Positions 53,472-60,647 of a stretch of DNA of 64,000 bases are shown here, one piece after another. Each line of letters opens with the position of its first letter. Position 1 is the first letter of the stretch. Source of the stretch: JAJECS01 sp965243625. Its GTDB lineage: Bacteria > Chloroflexota > UBA11872. The stretch is taken from NCBI GenBank assembly GCA_965243625.1, contig CBDEVI010000002.1, forward strand, positions 434,001 through 498,000, given 5' to 3'. Both the position numbers and the translations under genes were made by a program. The notes under the pieces are model-generated. The model ran no database searches. It was given only the letters and a program-made list of their open reading frames with translations, and was not told where the DNA came from.

Positions 53472-56321
53472 CTAAGGGAGCGGGCTCCCGACCAGCACAT
53501 TGTCGAACACCTCGAAGGACGCCTCGCCGGATTCGGCGACCCTGAACCGCACCACCGGTATCACGGCTGCGTCGCGCCAATGGTTCGGTTGGTACTCCTC
53601 CCGCAGGCGGAGAGCCACGATGTAGCCGCCCGGGCCAGGACTCGCCGCCGATGTCGGCAGCGGCACGAACGCGCCGGCGTCGTTGCGCACCGACAGCTCC
53701 GCCGTCCGCGCGTCGAACCGGTAGGTGTGGGTCGTGGTCGCGCTCCCCGACGAGAGCAGCCCCCCAAACCACTTGGCGATGGTCGGCTCGTCGCCCCGAC
53801 GGATCATCTCGGTCGGAATCGCCCACGGTGATCGATCGCCTTTGAGGACCACCCAATCCTGGCCCGTCCAACCCTCGAGGGCGCGCTCCTCGAAGGCCGC
53901 GACAAACTCGATGCGGTCATCCGCCACGGTCACTGCTGTCAGCTCCAATTGCACCGACGGCGGATCGCCCGGCGCGGCAACCGGCGCCGGAGCGTCCATG
54001 ATTGGCGGCACCGCGCCGTTGGGCGCGTAGACGGCAACGTCATCGCGCCACCAGATCGGCGTCCGCGCCGCAGGTTCGAACATCCACGGGAACACGTTGG
54101 TTGGCAGCACGACAAGATCCGGAATCTCCTCGGTCAGCGCGTCGACTTCCCATTTCGCGGGCGGTACCAGGTGGAGCTGCTGGGGGTCCAGCTGGCCGAC
54201 GAGCCGGGCGTGCGACAGCGCCGACGCCACGCGGACCAACTGGACCTGGGTGCGCGGATACACCAGGTACACCGTTGCTGACGGCGGCACGGCTCGCCTG
54301 AGGGCCTCGAACGACGCGAGATTGGGCGTGACGTCGAGACTCAAGAAGGCCAGACGCACCCGGTACAGCCGCTCGCGCCCATCGGCGGCCAGTAGCTCGA
54401 AGTATCGCGGATCGCTCAGCCACGTCTGCGCCCGCTGCGGCAGCGCGGCCACCCAGGCGTCGGTCGCATGGACATACTCGATGCCGAGTCGTCGGATGAC
54501 GCTTGGCTCGAGATAAGTCACGGCATCCAGATATTCGGGACCGATGCGGTAAATCAGGTGCGTCAGGCCGGCATACCCGGCGTTGTTTGGGCGTCCGGTG
54601 GCGAGTTGCACGTTCCAGAAGGGCGGCTCGGTCGCAAGCACACGCGCATCGGGGGCGGTGTGCTCTCGGATGTAGTCCGCAATGCGGTCGGACACGGACG
54701 GCACCCGAGCGCGCCGCACGGGCGCCCCGACGCCCTGGTCGATCAACTCTTCCTGCACCCATCCGGCGTTGGCCAGCTGGATGCCGTTGCCGATCGCCAG
54801 TCCGAGGCTGCGCACCGGGACCACAACCGTGGGCCAGACGACAAGCGCCACCAGCAGCCCGCCGAGTCCGTAGCGCCAGCGCCAGGATGGCAGGTGAGCG
54901 AGGCGCGTGGCCAGGGCAAGCAGCAGCGCCATCAGCGCCAGGTTGCGCGCATGCCCGGCGAGACGATTCACATCCCACGGAGCCGGCGGATACGCCAGCA
55001 CCATCCAGGCGAATGCCAGCAGGACGGCGCCCGCCGCCAACGCCAGCACCAGTCGGTCGCGTCGCGCCAGAACCACGGCCACGCCCGCGACGGCCAATGG
55101 CCCGAGGCCCAGCAGGCCCAGGCCGCCGGACCCCGCGGCATAGGCGCCGAGCGCCTCCAAGTGCCCCGCGTTGAGGCTTGGCGCCACCTCGAGTCCGGAC
55201 GGTGAGGCGCCGTCCAGAATCCCCGAAAACGCCCCGCCGCCGGCGAGAATCAGCAGACCCGCCAGCGCCAGACTCGTGCCCGACCGCAGCGCCACGCCCC
55301 GCGCCGAGCCGGAACGCCGGGCTCGGATGACGTGCCACACGGCGAAACCCGCCCACACACCAACCACCACCGGCACGAGCGAGGTGATGAGCAGGCCCAA
55401 GAAGCCGACCAGTCCAGCCAGCGTCACCGATAAGCGCCACGTCCAGCGCCCGGGCCTCGCCGCGTACTGCAGCACCACGAAGGCTAGGGCGTACCCCAGC
55501 GGGAATGCGGGCTTCCAAATATCGGGCAACATGCTGATCGGAAGGGCGTGCGGCGCCAGCTCAACCGAGGGCCAGTAGATGTCGGTCAGGGACGCGAGCA
55601 GGCCCGGCTCGGGCAGCCCCGACGGAACGGGCAGCACCAGCACTCCCACGGTGTAGTTGGCGAAGGTCCAGAGACTGTTGTTGAGCAGGAGCGGCGCGAC
55701 AATGAGCGCCGCCAGTGGGGACGATCGCTGGAGCAGGGCCGTCGTCACAACCAGGAACAGGCTCGTCCAGACGTAGGCGCCCAACAGCTCCGTCACCAAC
55801 CCCAGATCGGGTCCCATCGGCGGCGTCAACAGCCCGGTGAGCATGGGCATCCCATGGTGATAGCGCAGCGGCATTCCTGGGCTGTAGATAAGCTCCGGCG
55901 GAAACTGGCCGGCGCGGATCGCGCTCGCCAGCCCCAAGCGGATAGGAAAGTCCGTGATTGTCTGGAGCTGGCGGCTGGCCAGCGCGGCCGCCACCAGCGC
56001 CAGGACCGCAACGGCGAACCCCGCCGCGACGCGCGGCCGCGGGCGGATGCGGTCGGGCGATCGCCAGACGAGGACCGTGCCCAGGATCAACACGACGCCC
56101 CAGCCCACCGCCGCCCCCGCAAGGCCGGGAACGGCGTACATCACGAAGTTGGCGATGAGGCCCCAGATCGCGGGGCCGACCACCAGCCCCTGCGCCAAGG
56201 CCATGCGCTCGTCGTCCTGACGCAGGGCCACCCGCACGATGACGTAGCCCACGGCGGCCAACGCGGCGAGCTCAGCCGCCAGCAGCAGCAGGCCCGGAAG
56301 GACGGCCGGATCAACGATCAA
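53472..56321 (-). CDS. Array copy 9 (first transcribed): GT-C-like polytopic membrane protein
   Basis: 949 residues. About 13 membrane helices lie before residue 505 (near 7-30, 43-64, 69-86, 98-116, 174-198, 203-220, 272-288, two in 298-330, 349-363, 402-420, 424-444, 459-504). The first large loop has Asp124, PPEL 141-144, RYHHG 153-157 and PPMGPD 167-172; GHARN is at 456-460. An extracytoplasmic region of about 260 residues follows, ending near LYRVR, then a beta-rich C-terminal domain with WTGQDW (818-823). The layout recalls GT-C lipid-linked sugar transferases, but no named family is certain. TTG start, because TGA directly precedes it. Residue 128 is Arg. Confidence 0.85.
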   Translation of the reverse strand: MIVDPAVLPGLLLLAAELAALAAVGYVIVRVALRQDDERMALAQGLVVGPAIWGLIANFVMYAVPGLAGAAVGWGVVLILGTVLVWRSPDRIRPRPRVAAGFAVAVLALVAAALASRQLQTITDFPIRLGLASAIRAGQFPPELIYSPGMPLRYHHGMPMLTGLLTPPMGPDLGLVTELLGAYVWTSLFLVVTTALLQRSSPLAALIVAPLLLNNSLWTFANYTVGVLVLPVPSGLPEPGLLASLTDIYWPSVELAPHALPISMLPDIWKPAFPLGYALAFVVLQYAARPGRWTWRLSVTLAGLVGFLGLLITSLVPVVVGVWAGFAVWHVIRARRSGSARGVALRSGTSLALAGLLILAGGGAFSGILDGASPSGLEVAPSLNAGHLEALGAYAAGSGGLGLLGLGPLAVAGVAVVLARRDRLVLALAAGAVLLAFAWMVLAYPPAPWDVNRLAGHARNLALMALLLALATRLAHLPSWRWRYGLGGLLVALVVWPTVVVPVRSLGLAIGNGIQLANAGWVQEELIDQGVGAPVRRARVPSVSDRIADYIREHTAPDARVLATEPPFWNVQLATGRPNNAGYAGLTHLIYRIGPEYLDAVTYLEPSVIRRLGIEYVHATDAWVAALPQRAQTWLSDPRYFELLAADGRERLYRVRLAFLSLDVTPNLASFEALRRAVPPSATVYLVYPRTQVQLVRVASALSHARLVGQLDPQQLHLVPPAKWEVDALTEEIPDLVVLPTNVFPWMFEPAARTPIWWRDDVAVYAPNGAVPPIMDAPAPVAAPGDPPSVQLELTAVTVADDRIEFVAAFEERALEGWTGQDWVVLKGDRSPWAIPTEMIRRGDEPTIAKWFGGLLSSGSATTTHTYRFDARTAELSVRNDAGAFVPLPTSAASPGPGGYIVALRLREEYQPNHWRDAAVIPVVRFRVAESGEASFEVFDNVLVGSPLP

Positions 56322-56364
56322 TCAGGCATCCTCGGGCCAACCGTCAGCGATCGGCGCCACGGGC

Positions 56365-57621
56365 TCAATCGATGAGGCCGAGCTTTCGATCCGTCACGTC
56401 CTGGTAGGCGCTGACGCAGCCGCTGCGCACGTCATCGAGCCTGACCATGGCGCCGATTTGGCTCGATTCGTGCACCGCCAGCACCAGCGCCACGGCGTCT
56501 TCACCGACGTCGAGGTCAACCTCGACGGGGCTACCGGAATCGATCGCTTCGGCCAGCTCGCCAATCTCGAGGGCAATCAGCTTGCGGTCGGCCTCGGGAA
56601 ACTGAAAGTCATAGCGCGCCATGCGGTCGCCGCCGAACAAGTCCGTCGTCAGCGGGTCCAGCGCAAAGTCGGGCGCCAAGGCGAGCACTTCGGCGTCGTC
56701 GAGCGGCTCCGCGCCGCCCCGCCAGACCTTCAGCGGCCGGCCGCTGCGCACCCCAAGCGTCTCGAGCCGGCCCTCCGAACCCAGCACCGCGCTCAGGCTC
56801 TCGCCGCCATCCGGGGCCGAGAGCTCGAGTCCCCAGGTGCCCGCGGCGCCCGAGGCGAACCCAAGCATGGCCTGCAGCGAGTCGGGTGCCGTGGCCTCGA
56901 ACGTGTCCGGCAGTTCCGCGCGGAATCGCGCGTACATGCCGCTGGGCGCTTCGTGGATGTGGCCGGTGGTGCGCACCGGCTCCAGCAGCCGCGTGATGCC
57001 GGCCACCCGATCCACGGGACCCATGAGGTACTGAATCATGTCGGCGTAGTGCACGCCCACGTCCATCAGCGGGCCGCCGTCCTCCCGGAAATGCCGCCAG
57101 GGCGTGATGAGCATGGCGTCGCTGCCGCCGGCCCGAAGCTCGACGATGGAGCGCGGCTCGCCAATGGCGCCCGCGTCCAGCAGCGCGCGCGCGAGCCGCA
57201 GAATCGGGTCGCGCCGGTAGTTCTCCGCGACCGAGACCAGGCGTCCGGCGCGCGAGGCCGCCGCGCGAATTCGGGCGCAGCCGCGCATCGTGACCGCCAG
57301 CGGCTTTTCGACGAGCACGTGAAGGCCGGCGTCCAGCGCCTCGGCGGCCGCGACGTGATGCGCGCCGGCGGTCGTCACAATGTCCGCCGCCTCGAGCTCG
57401 GGCCGCTGGGCCTTGGCCTCCGCGATGCTGGTGCAGGCGGCGGCGCGGTTGCCCAGGAGGTCGGCCACCTCTCCGGCCACGAACTCCGCCCGCTCGCGGT
57501 CCACGTCCACCACGGCGGCAAGCTCCACGAGGCCCGGACGCACGCGCGCCAACTCCACGAAGCCCCGCAAGTGTCGCCGCCCCATGCCGCCGCACCCGAC
57601 CAACGCGAATTCGTGCCCCAT
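56365..57621 (-). CDS. Gfo/Idh/MocA family oxidoreductase
   Basis: 418 residues from ATG 57621, with GGCGGGGG upstream; longer readings lack support. The Rossmann motif is FALVGCGGMGRRHLRGF, the family signature Glu105-Lys106-Pro107 (HVLVEKPLAV), and GGPLMDVGVHYADMI carries the catalytic Asp/His. It oxidises a sugar or cyclitol with NAD(P). It is 43 bases upstream of the array and on the same strand, so it is probably the first gene of the same transcript. Its 3' end has been copied into the array as fossils. Confidence 0.9.
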   Translation of the reverse strand: MGHEFALVGCGGMGRRHLRGFVELARVRPGLVELAAVVDVDRERAEFVAGEVADLLGNRAAACTSIAEAKAQRPELEAADIVTTAGAHHVAAAEALDAGLHVLVEKPLAVTMRGCARIRAAASRAGRLVSVAENYRRDPILRLARALLDAGAIGEPRSIVELRAGGSDAMLITPWRHFREDGGPLMDVGVHYADMIQYLMGPVDRVAGITRLLEPVRTTGHIHEAPSGMYARFRAELPDTFEATAPDSLQAMLGFASGAAGTWGLELSAPDGGESLSAVLGSEGRLETLGVRSGRPLKVWRGGAEPLDDAEVLALAPDFALDPLTTDLFGGDRMARYDFQFPEADRKLIALEIGELAEAIDSGSPVEVDLDVGEDAVALVLAVHESSQIGAMVRLDDVRSGCVSAYQDVTDRKLGLID

Positions 57622-57680
57622 ATCAACCCCCGCCGTACAGACCCCCGGACGATGATACGTGCGGCTTGGGGAACCTCTGA
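57622..57680 (-). promoter_or_regulatory. Possible promoter for the Gfo/Idh-array unit
   Basis: On the minus strand TATCAT (57652-57657) is a fair -10 box, about 30 bases before the ATG and followed by GGCGGGGG as ribosome-binding site. A -35 is only weakly present (TTTCAG near 57680). Weak evidence. Confidence 0.3.
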
Positions 57681-57710
57681 AATAGCAAGTGCCGCTGCCT
57701 TGGGTGGACC

Positions 57711-57785
57711 CCAATCCGTTCGCCCCCGTATCGAGTACGGGGCAGGCTCTGAGCTTGTCGAAGGGGTGGCCGAACGGATTGGGCC
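57711..57785. repeat. CCAATCCGTTCG inverted repeat with TCGACAGGCTCAG-type core
   Basis: Arms CCAATCCGTTCG and CGAACGGATTGG enclose a degraded GGCTCTGAGCTTGTCGAA core. The same composite is at 60563-60622. It lies between two co-directional genes. Confidence 0.75.
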
Positions 57786-57813
57786 TCAGCCGACCGGCAG
57801 TCTCACAGAGCCC

Positions 57814-59370
57814 TCAGGTGACGGCGCGAAGGCGCAGCAGGCGGCCGGCGTCGTCGGTGATGTACAGCTCGCCCGCCTCATCCTCGCCAAACGACGTGAT
57901 GCGGGCGTCGATCTCGCCCTGCAACGTCATCTGCCAGGTGCCCGCCGCGTCCCGTCGCAGCGTCCAGACGTTGCCGCTGCAGTAGTCGCCAAAGACGTAT
58001 GCGCCCACGAGCGCCGGGTGCGCCGCGCCGCGGTAGACGTAGCCGCCGGTGACGGAGCAGCCGGCGTCCCGGCCATAGACGGCAATCGGCTCCGTAAAGC
58101 GCAGCGAGTTGCACTGGGGACTGCCCTCGACGAAGCAGCTGAAGCCCTCCATCAGCTTCCAGCCGTAATTCTCCCCACCGGACGATGAGGCCGGGGCGAA
58201 GTCGATCTCTTCGTACAGGTTTTGCCCCACGTCGGCGATGTAGAGGTCGCCGGTGGCCCGATCGAAGGTGAAGCGCCAGGGATTGCGCAGGCCGTAGGCC
58301 CAGATTTCGGCGCGCGCCTCGGCAACGCCCACGAACGGATTGTTGGACGGCACGCGGTAGACGCCGGGCTCGCTCACCTCCAGCCGCAGCAGCGTGCCCA
58401 GCCAGGTGTCGAGCCGTTGACCGTGATTCTGCGGATCGCCCGCCGCGCCGCCGTCGCCGAGCGCCACGTAGAGCATCCCGTCCGGCCCGAACGCCAGCAT
58501 CCCGCCGTTGTGATTGGCAAACGGCTGCTCCTGCGTGAGCAGCACTTGCCCTGATTCGGGATCGGCCCGGTCGGGATCGGACGAGACCCGATACTCGGCG
58601 ACTACCGTCGCGCCGCGTAGCTGCGTGTAGTTGACGAAGAAGCGGCCGTTGGACGCGTAGTCCGGGTGGAACGCCAGACCCAGCAGCCCACGCTCGTTGG
58701 CCCGGGAGCTGACGATGCCGGTGATGTCCAGGAACGGGTCCGGCGCGAGCTGCCCGTCGGCCACGATGCGAATGCGGCCTTCCTTTTCGATCACGAAGAG
58801 CCGGCCCGACCCGTCGCCGGCGTGGCCGGCATAGACGGGGCGGACGAGGCCGCCGACGACGACTTCGGCCGTGATGCCGCGGAGCGGAGGCGGCGTTGGG
58901 GCCGGCGTCGGCGAAGGCGTGGGCGCCGGCGTGGGCGTGGGGATCGGCGTGGGCGCGGGGGATGGGGTCGGTGTCGGCTCGGGTTCCGGCGTTGGCGTTG
59001 GAGTTGCCGCCGGCGAAGCCGTGGGGGTGGCCGCCACCTCCGAAGTTGACGCGGGGGAAGGTGTGGGTGCGGCGGTCGCCTGAGGCGTCGGCGTGGGAGA
59101 TGCCGTTGGCCCGGGCGAGGGAGCGGCGGCGACGACGCGCGTTGGGATCGGAGACGCCGTGGGCGTGGCGGTCGCCGTGGGCGGCGGCGGTTCGGGCCGC
59201 GCCGTCGGGCGCGGGACCACCGCCGCCACGGTCTCCGCGGCTACCGGGGCGACCACCGGCACCGGCGTGGGAGACTCCGGACCGACCACCGGCTCGCCGC
59301 CGACGTCGCAGGTGGCGCCGGCCATGAGGACGAGCAGGATCGCGGCCGGCGCCAACCGCGCAAGCTTCAT
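57814..59370 (-). CDS. Secreted glucose/sorbosone dehydrogenase-like protein with Pro/Thr linker
   Basis: 518 residues from ATG 59370 with GGGAGG upstream. The leader LARLAPAAILLVLMAGATC ends in a Cys that may be a lipobox, although Thr at -1 is atypical. Residues about 30-165 are a Pro/Thr/Ala spacer with many TPTP and SPTP units. The catalytic region (LVRPVYAGHAGDGSGRLFVI, ERGLLGLAFHPDY, FANHNGGMLAFGPDGMLYVA) is the PQQ-type sugar dehydrogenase propeller. The linker would hold it away from the membrane. It oxidises sugars outside the cell; the quinone cofactor is inferred. Confidence 0.88.
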   Translation of the reverse strand: MKLARLAPAAILLVLMAGATCDVGGEPVVGPESPTPVPVVAPVAAETVAAVVPRPTARPEPPPPTATATPTASPIPTRVVAAAPSPGPTASPTPTPQATAAPTPSPASTSEVAATPTASPAATPTPTPEPEPTPTPSPAPTPIPTPTPAPTPSPTPAPTPPPLRGITAEVVVGGLVRPVYAGHAGDGSGRLFVIEKEGRIRIVADGQLAPDPFLDITGIVSSRANERGLLGLAFHPDYASNGRFFVNYTQLRGATVVAEYRVSSDPDRADPESGQVLLTQEQPFANHNGGMLAFGPDGMLYVALGDGGAAGDPQNHGQRLDTWLGTLLRLEVSEPGVYRVPSNNPFVGVAEARAEIWAYGLRNPWRFTFDRATGDLYIADVGQNLYEEIDFAPASSSGGENYGWKLMEGFSCFVEGSPQCNSLRFTEPIAVYGRDAGCSVTGGYVYRGAAHPALVGAYVFGDYCSGNVWTLRRDAAGTWQMTLQGEIDARITSFGEDEAGELYITDDAGRLLRLRAVT

Positions 59371-59476
59371 GCGGCGGCGCCTCCCAACCTCTGAACGAAT
59401 CTCCTGGTCACGAGTGAGAGAATATCCGCCGTGAGCCGGAGTCACGACGGCCGGCGACTCAATCTGGCGGAAGCAC

Positions 59477-60244
59477 ATGGGAAGACTCGAAGGAAAGGCC
59501 GCGCTGATCACGGGCGGCGGCACCGGGATCGGGCGCGCCATTGCCCTGCGCTTCGCGGCGGAGGGCGCGCGCGTCGTCATCGCGCAGCGCAACGCCGCAG
59601 CGCTCGACGCGACGGTCGCCGACATCGAGGCTGACGGCGGTTGGGCCCGAGCCGTGCCCACCGACATCACCCAAACCGACCAGGTGCTCGCGCTGGTCGA
59701 CGATGCGATTGAAGCGACCGGCCGGCTGGACATCCTGGTCAACAACGCCGGACGCACGGGTCGCGCCGGGGCGTTTCTCGATGTCGAGCTCGACGTCTGG
59801 CGCGACTTCATCGAAACCAACCTCACCGGCCCGTTCGTCATCGCGCAGGCCGTGGCGCGCCACATGGTGGCCGCCCAAATCCCGGGCCGCATCATCAACA
59901 CCGGCTCGGTGGACTCGTTCGCCTCGGAGATGCAGGCCGCGCCCTACGCCGCGAGCAAGGGCGGCCTGCTGATGCTCACCCGCAGCATGGCCATCGAGCT
60001 CGGCGGCCACGGCATCGCGGTCAATCTGCTCGCGCCCGGTCCGATCCTGGTGGACAAGAACGCCCCGCGCTATCAGGACCCGGCGCTCGTGGCCAAGCGC
60101 ACCGAGGCGATTCCGCTAGGCCCCTTCGGCCGAGTCGAGGACGTGGCCGCCGCGGCGCTCTTCCTGGCCAGCGATGAGTGCCAGTACGTCACCGGCAGCG
60201 CCATCACCATCGACGGCGGCACGCTGGCTAAAGCGCACTTCTAG
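59477..60244 (+). CDS. Short-chain dehydrogenase/reductase
   Basis: 255-residue classical SDR. Cofactor motif TGGGTGIG starts at Thr12, NNAG at 89-92, and the catalytic Ser144, Tyr157 and Lys161 are all present (NTGSVDS, PYAASKGG). GGCGGAAG lies ahead of the ATG. The late VTGSAITIDGGTLAKAHF end is typical. It reduces or oxidises a sugar or small alcohol, cytoplasmic. It is divergent from the secreted dehydrogenase. Confidence 0.92.
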   Translation: MGRLEGKAALITGGGTGIGRAIALRFAAEGARVVIAQRNAAALDATVADIEADGGWARAVPTDITQTDQVLALVDDAIEATGRLDILVNNAGRTGRAGAFLDVELDVWRDFIETNLTGPFVIAQAVARHMVAAQIPGRIINTGSVDSFASEMQAAPYAASKGGLLMLTRSMAIELGGHGIAVNLLAPGPILVDKNAPRYQDPALVAKRTEAIPLGPFGRVEDVAAAALFLASDECQYVTGSAITIDGGTLAKAHF

Positions 60245-60366
60245 CCGACGTTTGACTAGATCGAGCCCCCTCCCCCTGGAAGGAGGCCTTTACATAATCC
60301 TCGCGTCATTCCGGCGAAAGCCGGAATCCAGTTCGGGCAATCCTGGCCGCACGCTGGACTTCTGCC

Positions 60367-60394
60367 GTAGGGGCGACGCATGCGTCGCCCCTAC
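60367..60394. repeat. Perfect 28-base palindrome
   Basis: GTAGGGGCGACGCA is followed by its exact complement TGCGTCGCCCCTAC. It is the only perfectly symmetrical copy of the GTAGGGGC family here; others have unequal loops. Confidence 0.85.
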
Positions 60395-60562
60395 CTTTCA
60401 ATTCCAAGATCGTCTCGAAGGGAGACCCTTGCGTCGTTCCGCCAGTGGAGATTGGAGATTGGGTCGGGTCCCCTCTCCCTTCAAGGGAGAGGGTTAGGGA
60501 GAGGGTCATCCGAGGCTCGGGCGTGGGCTGTCGACGGCTCATGCAAAGGTCTCTGGAATACC

Positions 60563-60622
60563 TCAGTCCCAATCCGTTCGCCCTGAGCTAGTCGAACGGG
60601 CCTTCGAACGGATTGGGACTGA
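60563..60622. repeat. Composite inverted repeat with 18-base arms
   Basis: TCAGTCCCAATCCGTTCG and CGAACGGATTGGGACTGA are exact complements and enclose CCCTGAGCTAGTCGAACG and GGCCTT. It is the complete form of the element at 57711. Confidence 0.85.
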
Positions 60623-60647
60623 GCCGACGGCCTCCAACAGACCCGCC

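Larger units (their letters stand above)
60245..60647. repeat. Repeat-filled gap between convergent genes
   Basis: About 400 bases without a gene. In order: CGTCATTCCGGCGAAAGCCG (60302), a perfect 28-base palindrome whose half is GTAGGGGCGACGCA (60367-60394), a CCCTCTCCCTTCAAGGGAGA element with the GGCTCGGGCGTGGG tail (60468-60528), and an 18-base-arm inverted repeat (60563-60622). Four repeat families meet here. Confidence 0.85.

Noticed and set aside
30022..56321. Array as a polyketide, peptide-synthetase or giant single gene broken by frameshifts
   Set aside because: Each unit has its own start, stop, helices and C-terminal domain at a constant period; no synthase motifs are present.
30022..56321. 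Array as silent cassettes for antigenic switching
   Set aside because: Eight of nine copies are complete with their own starts, so they are not promoterless cassettes. Conversion between copies remains possible and is reported separately.
60245..60300. CCTCCCCCTGGAAGGAGG hairpin after the SDR gene as terminator
   Set aside because: The stem is short and the following bases are CCTTTAC rather than a T-run; not strong enough to call.
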